Assembly: GCA_038277395.1 (NCBI GenBank)
Contig: CM076190.1
Span: forward strand, 241,657,256-241,721,255
Origin: Dryocosmus kuriphilus
Taxonomy: Eukaryota; Arthropoda; Insecta; Hymenoptera; Cynipidae
Length of the DNA: 64,000 nt
Reading direction: 5' to 3'
Shown here: piece by piece, positions 18,597 to 30,373 of the stretch
Layout: every line of letters begins with the position of its first letter
Position numbering within the stretch: the first letter of the stretch is position 1
Notes under the pieces: model-generated
The model's input: the letters and a program-made list of their open reading frames with translations, nothing else
Databases searched by the model: none
What the model was told of the DNA's origin: nothing
Program-made: the position numbers and the translations under genes

Positions 18597-19433
18597 GAAC
18601 CTCCCGAAGTCAAAAGGGGATACGCATGGATTCAGCATGAGAAGTATTGTCCAGAACGTCAACTTTAAAAATTGTTCAAATGTTAATTTTAAGAACCGAT
18701 GTTAGTGGAGAATTTCAAATCGCATCTTTTCTTCTTTTTGCAGAATTTTGTAGCTTTTTTAGTTTTTGAAATAATTGGAAAAAAGTAGATTTTTTGAAAA
18801 CAAAATTTTTTTATCTTTTTTAGCTTCAACTCGCCCTAACTTAGCCAATTTTCAGAATTTTTTGCTTTAATTAATAACAGATCACGTGCTTAAGTCTTCT
18901 AAGACTAACTAAAAAAGAAAAAAGTAAATATTGTTATAAACAGAAAAGTTGTTAATTATTTGTTTAGACATTGTAAAAATTATGAATTATAATCTTCAAG
19001 CGCTTCGCTTAGCGAGCGAATTTTGAGCAAAACGATAAACTTCCAGTGAGAAAGTTGTGGATGAATGTTGAAAGAAGTTTCTTAGAAAGTTTGACATCAA
19101 TCGAATTGATGGTTTAAAAATTATTAATATTTCAAGACGCAAACGGCTGGACGTCTGGTGCGTGGAATGTACCGAGAGTCCACACGACGTGAAATGCCAC
19201 TCTCGCTACATTTTGCCATCGACAATGATGAAAATTTTTGCAATTCATATGTTTAAATATTGAATAATACCAAAGTGAAATAATTAAATGTGTTAATAAC
19301 TTAAATCACTTTAATAATAATTATTGAAAATCCTTATTTGCTGTTGGGTTGAGTGCACGTGCTGTAGCTTATGCAGCTTTTAGCGAAAATTTTGAAGGTC
19401 ATGCAGGCCAACCAAAACAAGCTGCTATTATGG
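18597..19433 (+). repeat. Left long terminal inverted repeat
   Basis: Pairs with 21675-22509 over about 835 bp with scattered differences. The inner end includes caggccaaccaaaacaa, matched by its complement near 21690. Confidence 0.8.
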
Positions 19434-19613
19434 TTAGTTGTCCTTCTTGTAAAGAAAGAAACTATAATGTAGCAGCCATATTTTGGCAAAGAAATTAAAA
19501 AGGGCTATTTCTGTCATAAGCAGCACACATTTACTTTTATTAATATTCTTGCTGTGAAGAATAGTTTTAATAATATTTTAAAAATTGGAATTCTCTAAAT
19601 GAAGAATTAGAAA

Positions 19614-21562
19614 ATGACTCGAGGCAGAAAAGGAAGTAGGACTGAAAGTTCGTGGAATAAGAATAAAAAGAAATGTGCCAAAAATAAGGTAAAGTCGAAA
19701 TTCGTCCATGTTCGCCATTAAAAAGTAAATTTTAAACTTTTTTTTATCATAATTTTCGTATTTTCAATACTTTATTTTAAAATTAATTTTACTTCTAAAA
19801 GATTCTTCTACATGGGTACTGGATTTAAATAATTTTCTGATGTTAAATTTTTATCGATTACTGGTCCAAATAATTTTTTGGAGAAACGAGAAAAAATCTA
19901 TCTCGGGATTCCTAGAATATTTTTTTTTTTTAATTTCAGGGAAAACAGTATATCACTAAGTCAAAAATTGGTGAAAACAATATAACCTTCAAAACAGTTG
20001 CAGAGAGATCCTTCAAAGTTGCACAGTCTTGCTGTAGAGATAAATGTTTTGAGAAGATTTCATTGGATCTACAAAAAACTTTACATAAAAGATTTTGGGA
20101 TCTGGGTGATTATCATAAACAAAATTTGCTTCTTCGTGGAATGCTAAAATGTAATGATCCTGATGAAACGGAAGCCAAGGAAAAACTTCGCTTAATCAAA
20201 TGGACGTATTTATTCCCTACTGAAGAGGATAAAATTACAATTTGTAAAACGTTTTTCTGTAATTTTCTGCGTTTAGGTAAACAACGAGTTGAAACAGTTC
20301 AAAAAAAAACTCTTAAATAATCAGTCTTTGGCAAATTTAGGAGGTGGACGACGCGAAAATCAGGTTAAGTTATCAGAAAATATTAAGCAAATGATACTGA
20401 AGCATTGTGAATCAATTCCACATAAATGTTCACATTATAAACGCAATTCGACTGGTTTAAAATATTTTGAAAATCCAGCACTAAATTTAAAGACTCTTTA
20501 CACATTGTTTGGAGAATATTTTTTTCAAAACGCAAGTGGGGAAAACTGCCAATAAGTGAATGCACGTACGGTCATTTTTTTAAACTATTTCAGTGGATTT
20601 ATGTTTAAGTTACCTCGAACTGACATACGCAACATTTGTTATAAAAGCGAAACTAATGGTGTAGAAGACCAAGAAACCATAAAGCACAAGGAAAATGCTC
20701 AAAGCTACTTTGCATTAAAAAAACAATTCCTTTCTGACAAAAGTAGTCTTTGCTGCGAGTTTGATTTAGCACAAAATTTGCCCTTGCCAATTTTTCTATT
20801 CAATGTGCATATACACAATACGAACAAAAGTTTTATGTTTTCTTTTCTCGAAGGGCTTGCAAAAAAGGGTGCAAGTATTGTCTGTAGTTTTATTCAGTAC
20901 GCCATATTGAATGAATATGATAAAATGAAGCACCGCAGCATAACTCTTTTTTCGGATGGATGTCCTGGACAAAATAAAAATTACACGGTGCCTAATTTTT
21001 TAATTTTGCTATCCATTCATTTGCAAACAGAAATATACATTATGTATTTCCAGTTCGAGGCCATTCATTCAACCAGTGCGATAGAAATTTTGGTACATAC
21101 TCCCAAAAATTAAAAAGAATAGAAAAAATAGAAACTTCTGCTGAATATGTGGAACTGATTCGTAATGCTCGTAAGCCTTCCTTCACAATGATTGATTCAT
21201 GCGAAAACATTTTGCAAGATTTTGAAAAATCTTTCAAAGGTAATATGAAAAATCCAAGCAAGCTACAGATCAGTAAAGCTTTTGTTATACATTTCTTTCC
21301 CGATGGAAAAGTCAATGTCTATAATAACTACGAACTAAAAACTCCAACTTCTTTTTCTTTTAAACCTAAGATTCAGCTAATTAACCTAGAAAAAGTTTCT
21401 CCACATCCAATCGGTATTAAAGCTGCTAAAGTGAAGGACGTGCGAAGCCTCTTCAATTCTTTGAGTGCTTCTGGGAAAAGATTCTTCGAAAATTATTTTC
21501 AAGAAATTGGTCAAAAGAGTCAAATCGCAGAAGATACAGAAGGCAGTGAGGATGAGGAGTAA
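19614..21562 (+). pseudogene. Decayed intron-containing transposase (DGCxGQN type)
   Basis: A first small exon starts at ATG 19614 (MTRGRKGSRTESSWNKNKKK). It ends AAG/GTAAAG at 19688 and joins in frame to an acceptor ttaatttcag at 19939, with a poly-T tract before it. Exon 2 reads on through KRFWDLGDYHKQN. The frame breaks in a 9-A run near 20300, meets TAA 20553-20555, then carries the catalytic-type motif LFSDGCPGQNKNYTVPN (about 20960). It shifts again near 21060, where HS-x-CDRNFG-type residues appear in another frame, and ends in an acidic tail at 21562. An expected Cys before NICYK is Arg. AATAAA follows at 21669. Clearly inactive. Confidence 0.65.
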
Positions 21563-21674
21563 ATTAATGTACAAAGGCTGCGTATTTGACTCATTTCTTT
21601 TAAGAAATTAATTATGTTTCTCATATTTATGTGTATTTTTCGTTTGCATTATTTAGTAAAAAAAAAAATAATAA

Positions 21675-22509
21675 ACCATAATAACAGTTTGTTTTATTTG
21701 GCCTGCATGACCTTCAAAATTTTCGCTAAAAGCTGCATTAGCTACGGCACGTGCACTCAACCCAACAGCAAATAAGGATTTTCAATAATTATTATTAAAG
21801 TGCGTTAAGTCATTAACACATTTCATTATTACACTTTCGTATTATTCAATATTTAAACATATGAATTGCAAAAATTTTCATCATGGTTGACGGCAAAATG
21901 TAGCGAGAGTGGCAATTCACGTCGTGTGAACTCTCGGTACATTCCACGCACCAGACGTCCAGCCGTTTGCGTCTTGAAATATTAATCATTTTTAAACCAT
22001 CAATTCCATTGAAGTCAAGCTTTCTAAAAAACTTCTTTCAACATTCATCTACAACTTTCTCACTGGAAGTTTATCGTTGCTCAAAATTCGCTCGCTATAC
22101 GAAGCGCTTCAAGATTATAATTCATGATTTTTACAATGTCTAAACAAATAATTAACAACTTTTTGTTTATAACAATATTTACTTTTTTCCTGCTTAGTTA
22201 GTCTTAGAAGACTTAAACACGTGATCTGTTATTAATTAAAGCAAAAAATTCTGAAAATTGGCTAAGTTAGGGCGAGTTGTAGTTAAAAAAGATGAACATT
22301 TTTTGTTTACAGAAAATCTACTTTTTTTAATTATTTCAAAAACTAAAAAGGCTGCAAAATTTTGCAGAAGAAAGAAAAGATGCGCTTTGAAATTCTCTAC
22401 AAATTTCGGTTCTTAAAATTAACATTTGAACAATTTTTAAAATTGACGTTCTGGACAATACTTGTCACGCTGAATCCATGCGTATCCCCTTTTGACTTCG
22501 GGAGGTTCA
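21675..22509 (-). repeat. Right long terminal inverted repeat
   Basis: Inverted partner of 18597-19433. Confidence 0.8.
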
Positions 22510-24339
22510 TATATATAAATGTATATGTTTCACACGAGCACTTGCATCTTCCGTAGATTTCACTTTTACTATTTGCATTTTATGTTTTCGGAATTATTAC
22601 TTTCTCCTAATAGTGATGAATTTGAAACTTAAATTAAAAGCGGTCAATTAAAACCTAACGCTTAATTTTTTGTAAAAATAATGGCCGATTTTCAAAATGT
22701 TATTCCTTCAATTTAAATACTTTTTTTTAAGATACTTCTTATTTTGAAGAAACCGCTTCATGGAGTGTTTTTATCGAAAAAAGCGAATTTTTCCACGCCA
22801 AAAGTGTTCAAGAGGGAATCTATATCATCTTCCTGTGCCATTATTGCTTAGGATACGCCTATCTTCGAAAACTCGCTAAAACTTTGGAATTTATTCAGAG
22901 GTATGTATGTTCGTTTTATCCTAATTGAAAAACTTTAATCTTGTAGATTTTTAAAGCTTTTAGAAAAAAATAGGAATTTTTAAAAATTTAGAAATAAGAA
23001 TAAGAAGAAAAAAAGATCATAAGATAATAAAAATATAAGAAACTTGAAATGTTTTGAAATTTTATAAGTTCAATTAGATGGAATTGAACAACCATCAGGA
23101 ATTCACTTTTCTTTTAAATTTGCTAACTTTTTGAAAGAAACTAAAAAAAGTAAAACATCTGTTTAATTTTATATTAACTAAAATACTTGGATTCTTTAGA
23201 TTTTTCAAGTATTAGGGAAAAAAATTATAAGCCTATAGAAATTTAGAAAATATAGAAATTTTCACAATATGTTCAAAATAAAAAAATTAATTTTTTTTGC
23301 AATTTTATATGTTCCTTTAAAAAAACTTGAAAAGCTATTAGAAATTTTAAAAAACTCAGAAAGTTAGAAATTTTTACAATATTTTCAAAATAAAAAACTT
23401 ACCATTTTTTTGAATTTTTGGGCTTTTTACAAGAAAACTGGAGATCTTAAGAAATTTATTAATTTAGAAAATCAGGAAATTTTTATATTATTTTTCTAAT
23501 TAAAAATTTAGAAGTTTAAAATTTTTATAGGTTCCTCTATGTATATGTATACTTAGAAAATTTCAGAAATTTAAAAATTCAAGAAAGTTTTACAATCATT
23601 TCTAAGCTTTTTATTTATGCGTAAAAAGTATACGTTTGTATTAATTATATTTCATGGCTCATTTTGTATTTTTAAAATAACTTGTCCCAAAAGTGCTGCC
23701 AAAACCTTTAGCCTCTCCCTACATAAATAAACAGTCAAATTTTTAATTACATATTTTTCTAGGGTGATGTTTAAAATCAATCCACAAACCGAGAAGGACA
23801 AAAGGGTAACTGGAGCGAGGAGAAAAATGCATCCTTACGATATGGATGTCAAAAAACTTGGAGACGCTTTAAACAGTTTTACAAATAAATTTAAGTTTTT
23901 TTAATACACATGTGCAATCTTGACATTAGATAATGCCTCAAGTCAAGCAATACATTCACTTTATAAATAAATTATATTTTATAATATTAATTACTATGTA
24001 TCATCGTCCAATATATGAACTTTTACCACCAGAAAACTTGACTTCCTAAATAAAGACTAATTTCTAGTTAGAATAATATAAGGTGTCCATGTAATTACGT
24101 AAATATATGTGCAGTTAATGACTTTCGAATTAATATCATTTTTAGGAACTTGGGTAGTTCTAGTAAAGATATTTTCAAAAATTGAAAATAAAGTTTGGGT
24201 TTTTCAAAAATCAGTATTAAAATCAATCTGGGTTCCTAAAATTCTTTTTTTTTTAAATTTATTAACTACATATTCATTTCTTACCTTTACAGATATTTTA
24301 TTTACCGTTACTGAAAATCCAATTACAAGCAGTTGAAGT
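22510..24339. other. AT-rich non-coding stretch
   Basis: No convincing gene. Many short A/T-runs (ttttcaaaataaaaaa) recur loosely between 23200 and 23600. At about 23780-23880 one frame reads KGNWSEEKNASLRYG, reminiscent of a Pipsqueak-type helix-turn-helix from a transposase. It is only about 35 codons, too little to annotate as a gene. Confidence 0.4.
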
Positions 24340-24490
24340 TTCAATCACATGTACTTGAAATTTCATTAACATGTGTTTGAATTTTCAATTACAAGTACTT
24401 GAAATTTCAATAACGCATGTGTTTGTATTTTCAATTACAAGTACTTGAAATTTCAACCAAAAGTACTTGAATTTTCAGCTACAGATTTGT
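24340..24490. repeat. Short imperfect tandem repeat
   Basis: Five to six imperfect copies of a 25-33 bp unit built on aattacaagtacttgaaatttca. Confidence 0.6.
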
Positions 24491-24559
24491 TTGAATTTTT
24501 AAATGCATGAAATTAAAAATTCAATAACGGTAATTGTATAAAACTTCACTCGAATGTAA

Positions 24560-25560
24560 TTGAAAATTGAGACAGAAATTTCTAACAGCGTAACGAACAT
24601 TTGCGATTTGCAGAATCTAATTTTAGTTTTTCAGTCTTTCTTACAAAATACAAAAATCTAAAAAAAAATAGCGAAAACTTGCAACTTGCAAAAACTGTTT
24701 GTAGTTTTTAATGAGGTTTTCAGAAAATTACGGAATTCTAAAACAGAAAACTAAAATTTGCCTTTTGAAAAAGAGAATTGAATTTTTTCACAATATTTCC
24801 TAAAAAATTACAAATTTCTAGCAAATTTGACGAAATTTTGAAATTTTCAAAAGCTAATTGCAAATTTTCATAATATTTCCTAGAAGGCATCACATTTATA
24901 ACAAACATAACGAAAATTAGCGATTTATAAGATCTATTTCTAGTTTTTCATAGTTTATATTATAAAACAAGAAATACCCACACAAAATTTCAAATTTATA
25001 CACAGAATTGTATTTTATTATGAATTCCCGCGAAAAATAACGAAAGTATGCTATTTGGAAAGGTTATTTGTAATTTTAGAAATCTTTGCTTAAAAAATTA
25101 CGAGTTTGTACACAAAATTAAAGAAAAATATAGATTATTTACAAAACAACGATTTACGATTGACAAAATGTGATTGTAGTTTCTCATACCCTTTCTCGGA
25201 AAATGACAGAATTCTAGAAAAAACAAAGGAATTTCGCGATTTACAAAAGCTAACCGTAGTCTTTCGAATTTCCAGAAAGGTTAAAAATATAAAAAAAGAA
25301 CGAAAATTTGTGATTTGCACGAGATAATAGTAGATTTTCATAGCATTACGTAAAAAATGATAAATTAAAAAAAACGAAGATTTAGAAAAAATGGAAAGTT
25401 TGGGGCTTGCAAAAGCTAATTCTAGTTTTTCATGATATTTTCAAATTTTTTTACAAAAAACAGCGATTTGCGGTTGACAAAAGGTAGTTGTAGTTTTGAA
25501 GTCATTTTACGGCATTTATAAGATATTTTAAGGCATTTAAACATATTTCAAACAGTTTTG
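24560..25560. repeat. Degenerate AT-rich satellite, block 1
   Basis: Monomers of about 75-90 bp built on tttgcgatttgcaaaagct, aattgtagtttttcataat and atttcctagaaa-like segments, followed by aaaa-rich spacers. Same family as 37500-42282 and 44953-46100. Short ORFs across it are by-products. Confidence 0.75.
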
Positions 25561-25822
25561 ACATATTTTAGCTGATTTCCTTTTAAGACGAGTAAAAGAG
25601 AATAAACAGAGATTGCTTTATTTAAAATGAGTCTTGTCATTGTTTAAACGAAAACTGGTATTTTAATTGTAAACTAATAACGTTTTTCTCTAAAAATTGA
25701 GCAAAATAATGTCATAAATTTGTAATGTTCTTGATATTTCCGTGAAGTTGAAAAACAGAATAATAAAATACAAACAATTTAGATGAACGAATGTGATAAC
25801 GACTATTAACTACTCCCTAAAT

Positions 25823-26069
25823 TTGAAACAGTAAAAACTCACTGATTTACAGTAAAATTCTACTGTTTCCAACAGTTTTGAGGCTTCCACTGTGAATCAG
25901 TAAAAAGTAACTGTAAGCACCAGTGAGTAATACTGTTTTACCAGTAAGGCAAATTCAACTGGATAAATCAGTACTATTTTACTGGTAGGTCCAGTAGATT
26001 TGTTCTGAAATATTCAGTAAGTTTTTACTGGTAATCAGTAATTTGACACTGGAATTCCAGTAAACATTT
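25823..26069. repeat. Cluster of CAGT/ACTG half-sites next to the left end
   Basis: About twenty CAGT or ACTG words in 247 bp, alternating in orientation. A smaller mirror cluster lies at 27860-28035. Such subterminal motifs often bind the mobilising transposase; this is inference. Confidence 0.6.
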
Positions 26070-26540
26070 AAAAATTCTCTCCCCCATTTACTAACCCCTA
26101 AATTTTTTCCAGATAATAATTTTCAGCAAAAGGTATCTGTTAAAAACTACCCACACAGCATGATATATTGCTGCAAGATTTCTGCAAGGTTTCTTGTAAG
26201 GCTTGCAACATTTTTGAAACTTTTCGAGGAAATGTTTCTGAAATAAAGATATGACCCTTGCACAGATCGTGCAAAATATTGCATGAAATATTTGTGAAAT
26301 GTTATTTAAATATTTTCACAATATTACAAGCAAGATTTCTAAAATCATGCATTTAACTTTTTCAAAATATTTCGAAATGTTACTAAAATTTTGTAGTCAA
26401 ATTTAGAAATTTAACTACAATTTAGATAAATCTGAAGAAAAATTTTTTTTTTATATTATTATAGCTGCACTTAAATTATGTTTAAAGTTACACAATTTCA
26501 CAAGCATTTAATTATGTATATAATAGCACGCTTAATTGCT

Positions 26541-26655
26541 GTGAAAAATCGCACCCGCTGAGGATTCGAACCCTACCTAGCATACCTAAAACTACCTAAC
26601 CATATGTATAAAAATATCGCACGCCTTAGTCGACTAAGCTATTCACCAGTTGAAA
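26541..26655 (-). repeat. tRNA-derived SINE head or tRNA pseudogene
   Basis: On the minus strand an A-box-like TAGCTTAGTCGA (26641-26630) precedes a perfect B box GGGTTCGAATCC (26573-26562), with a short T-run after it. The boxes are about 70 bp apart, longer than in a normal tRNA, so this is not a functional tRNA. It looks like a Pol III promoter from a tRNA-derived SINE. Confidence 0.5.
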
Positions 26656-26789
26656 TTTTTTGACAAAAACAAAGCCAAGGTGTTTCCTTGAAAAAGCCAG
26701 GGACGGCGGGGAAATATATCAAGAGACCCGGTCGGGTCGAGAAGGCTAAGGAAAAAAAAAAAGAATTACATATACTTCCACATATTTGG

Positions 26790-27110
26790 AAGCTCGACAA
26801 GTTTTTAGAAGCTTCCAAATTACCAAAATTCTCAAAAATTTCAAAAAATTTTCAAAATTTCCAAAATTATCCAAAATTCCCTAAAATACCAAAATTCTCA
26901 AAAATTTTCAAAATGACCAAAATTTACAATATTTTCTAAAATTTCAAAAATTTCAAAAATTACCAAAATTCTCAAAAATTTTCAAAATTACCAAAATTCT
27001 CAAAATTTTATAAATTCTTGAAAATATCGGAAATTTTGCAAAATTTGAATATTTTCGGATTTTTTGGAAATTTTAATAATTTTTGAAAATTTTGAAAATA
27101 TTTTGAAAAT
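26790..27110. repeat. Low-complexity (ccaaaattctcaaaaattt)n
   Basis: Simple degenerate repeat inside the TA-flanked transposon. The ORFs across it (for instance 26688-26939 and 27000-27281) are repeat translations. Confidence 0.7.
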
Positions 27111-28088
27111 TTGTAAGATTTCATTAAAGCAGATTAAGCTTGCACTCGCTATGATCCTATGATCCTTGGAATTCCAATCAGAACACATCTGTGATGGGGA
27201 CAATAAGAATAAGGATCCAAATCTTCCGGAATCGATGTTCTTGGCATTTTTTAAAAACAAATTTGTTATCACTATAATCACAACCCAACTTTATACTAAT
27301 TCACACCAAATGTGCAACACACAGAAAGCTATTTCTCGAAACAACAATTTTCATGAAATTAGAATATTTTGAATAAAATATTCCTGCACATCATTTCTGT
27401 AATGTGATTTTAAGGTCTCGAGAAATGTTTCAATGAACATACCCACAATCTATTATGAAAGATTTTGTGCAATGTTTTTGCAAGGTTTCTGCAAAGTACA
27501 TTTGGAATTTTATCTCTACAGTTCTTTTGCGAAAAATTATATTTTTTGCAATATTACACACAATAATCAGAAATATTCCATAAAAACAGTTTAAGCAATA
27601 TTTTGACAAAATTTTATGGAGCATTATCTAATAGGTTGTTGCAATCTTCGTGAGAGATTAAAATGTAATATTTCTACCATTAATTCTCAAATAGACATTA
27701 TATCCTATATAATAGAACGTCGTGATACTACATCATCAAACACTATGCACGACAGGCACATATGAGTTACTATGTGACTATGGTGGCAGAGATTATTCAT
27801 GCAGCATTGCAGTTGGCGCGATGCGCAAACCTCAAACATTCCATGCGCAACATATTCTTACTGTTTCCTCGGTATGAATTATACTGACTTAACAGTTACT
27901 TATTTCCCCGTCAACTGTTCACGTCAGTACTTTTTTATTGATTCTCAGTAAACTCCACCGGCAAATCAGTAAATTTTACTGGCTTACCAATTATTACAAA
28001 ATGCACTGTTTCAATCAGTGGTATTTTTACTGTTTCAAATTTAGGGAGTATGTTCAAACATTTTTCAGAATATCATTATTTACAAAAA

Positions 28089-28146
28089 ATGAAAGCAGTG
28101 ATTGGTGTTTTGTTTCTCGTTTTAGCGATTTTCACTACTTTTGCTG
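28089..28146 (+). pseudogene. Orphan signal-peptide exon, upstream copy of the secreted-protein gene
   Basis: ATG 28089 opens 19 codons plus one base that read as a signal peptide (MKAVIGVLFLVLAIFTTFA). Length, phase and position match exon 1 of the intact gene at 46409-46466 exactly. The splice donor is GA (28147-28148) where the intact copy has GT. The TA-flanked transposon sits 39 bp upstream of the ATG. No second exon is found before the foreign block starts at 32636. This is a duplicated and disabled gene copy. Confidence 0.7.
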
Positions 28147-29130
28147 GAAAATACAATAAATAATACCTATAACTACATAAATAACATTTTTGATTGCAAT
28201 AAATTTATTTTATATCCAAAATTGTTTAATTAAAACTAAGTCTTTTTTCTCAATTTACATAAAGTTACATAAGTAACATAATATGCTACATAAGTTATTT
28301 TCATTTATGTGAATCGCCATTTTCAGTAAGTTTTGTTTTTGCGAATTTTTATTTAAACGAATTTTTATTTGCATAATATTTATTTTTCCTAAACACCATT
28401 TTTCATTTAAAGGATTTCTATTAATTTAAAGAAATTCGAAACATTTCATGGAATTTTTAGCAAATTCTAAGCAATTCAATGCATTTGAGGAATTCCACGA
28501 AGTTATAAAATTTTCAGTAATTTTCAAGTTCTAAGTCACTTAAGTAATTTCAAAGAATTTGAGAAATTTCAAGGAATTTGAGGAATTCCATGGGATCATA
28601 AAGTATCAAGGAATTGCAAAATTCCAAATTATTCCATTAATGTGAATTTATTTCAAAGAACTCGAAAAATTATAAAGAATTCTTGATATTTCAAGGACTT
28701 TAACAAATTCTGCAAAGTTATAAAATTGAAAGGAATTTCCAACTTCCAAGTTGTTGCAGTGATTTCAAGGAATTTCGAGGATGTTGAGGAATTGCACGAA
28801 ATTATAAAAATGAAAATATTCGAGGAATTTCAAAGAATTTCGAGTAACTTAAGAAATTCCTCAAATTTCTCAATTTCAGGAAACTTTCAAGTTCCATGTC
28901 ATGGCAAGGACTTCTCAGAATTCGAAGAATTTCAAGAAATGTCGAGAATGTCGAGAATATTCGAGGAAATTCAAAAAATTTACTTAAATTTTAAGGAATT
29001 TTAATCCGAGGAGTTTCAGGAAATTGAAAGAATACGAGGAAATGCAAAGACTATGAGGAATTTCGAGGAATTTGCGGCATTCCACGAAATAATGAAATTT
29101 CAATGAATATTGAAGTGACAAGTTATTCTA

Positions 29131-30371
29131 CGAGGCACGTCCAGACAGTAAGTGTACTGGTACTCTCAAAGCTGTAGGGAATACTTTTTCGACATGTTTT
29201 CAACACTAGCGCGTAGCCTGACTCCCCCCCTTCAAAAGAGACCAATCCGAGGTTAGTGTGTTGAAAACCCTTGACGCAGTAGCATCTCTCGCGAAAAATG
29301 TCGATCGTATCGCCCGTCAAGTGCGAAATTCGCGCCGTCATTTGCTACCTCGCTGTGAAGGAAAAAGCTCCAGTTGAGATTTATAATGAGGTGAAAACTG
29401 TTTACGGTAACGGAGCTATGAATCGTACAAGTGTGTACAAGTGGTGTCACGAATTTAGAAATGGCCGTACTTCCGTGCATGACGATCAGAGGAGCGGAAG
29501 ACCTTCAACCGTGACTGACGAACTTGTAGAAAAAATCGAGATTGCGGTCCGTGACGATCGCAGATTGATGTTAGATGATCTTTCTGCGATATTTCCGCAA
29601 ATATACAGATCACTGTTATACGAAACAATCACAGAAACTCTCGGATGTCGGAAATTGTCTGCGAGGTGGGTCCCAGAACAGCTGGCAGAACAGTACAAGT
29701 TGAATCGTGTGCAGAGCTCCAAAGAGCCTTTGGAGCGCTACGAACGCGAAGGCGATGATTTTTTTCTACTCTATTGTTACTGGAGACGAAACTTGGATTG
29801 CCCACTACACGCCCGAAACTAAGAGGCAGTCTCAACAATGGCGCCACACCTTGTCACCCTCCGCCAAGGAATTCAAAACCACAAGCAAGATACTGTCAGA
29901 CGCTGAAAAAATTGAAAAGGGCGATTCAGAATAAAAGGAGGGGCATGCTGACGAAGGGAGTCTGCCTGCTGCATGACAAGGCCAAACGTCACACGGCCAA
30001 CGCCACGAAGCAACTACTGGACAATTTTAGATGGGGACGTTTTGAACCACCCCCTGTATTCCCCTGACCTGGACCCTTCAGATTTCCATATGTTCGCTTC
30101 CCTGAAGGTGCACATGGGTGGAAACAAGTTTCCAACGGATGATGAGGTGAAGGGGGAGGTGAAGAAGTGGGAGAAAGAGCTGGCGGGAGACTTCTTCGAG
30201 GCATGCATCAAAAAATTGATTCCGCGGCTCATCACTTGCATCGAGAGGGATGGTGACTATGTACAAAAATAACTTACATACGTACAAGTGTAACCAACTA
30301 TGTTTTTGTTTTAATAAATTTTTTTTGATGCCTACATAAATTGAGTACACTTACTTTCTGGACGTGCCTCG
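29131..30371. mobile_element. Mariner element, inactive
   Basis: Inverted ends CGAGGCACGTCCAGACAGTA (29131) and the near-complement ending at 30371 (one mismatch), flanked by TA duplications (29129-29130, 30372-30373). 1241 bp, the normal size of a mariner. It interrupts one of the 400-bp units. Confidence 0.92.
29298..30272 (+). pseudogene. Mariner transposase, frameshifted
   Basis: ATG 29298 starts a helix-turn-helix DNA-binding region (MSIVSPVKCEIRAVICYLAV, then YKWCHEFRNGRTSVHDDQRSGRPS). The catalytic part is scattered over other frames: GDETWIAHYTPETK with the first Asp (about 29775), a DKAKRHTAN-type second site and SPDLDPSDFHMF with the third Asp (about 30060). At least two frameshifts occur. 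Normal length would be about 345 residues. It can no longer be made. Confidence 0.88.
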
Positions 30372-30373
30372 TA

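Larger units (their letters stand above)
18597..22509. mobile_element. DNA transposon with about 835-bp inverted repeats
   Basis: 18597 (gaacctcccgaagtcaaaag) is the inverted complement of the right end at 22509. Homology runs inward to about 19433 on the left and 21675 on the right. A broken transposase lies between. Flanks (atacat before, atatat after) allow a 4-6 bp duplication but do not fix its length. The superfamily is not settled: the transposase has the FSDGCPGQNKN-type motif of a family common in insects. Confidence 0.75.
25813..28048. mobile_element. Non-autonomous TA-flanked DNA transposon (2.2 kb)
   Basis: The ends are CTCCCTAAATTTGAAACAGT at 25813 and its perfect complement ending at 28048, both flanked by TA (25811-25812, 28049-28050). 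Comparison with the paralogous region at 46360-46400, which lacks the element, confirms the insertion point. No transposase is seen. The TA target suggests a Tc1/mariner-type mobiliser. Confidence 0.85.

Noticed and set aside
26562..26641. Functional tRNA gene
   Set aside because: A and B boxes are too far apart and no cloverleaf with acceptor stem can be drawn.
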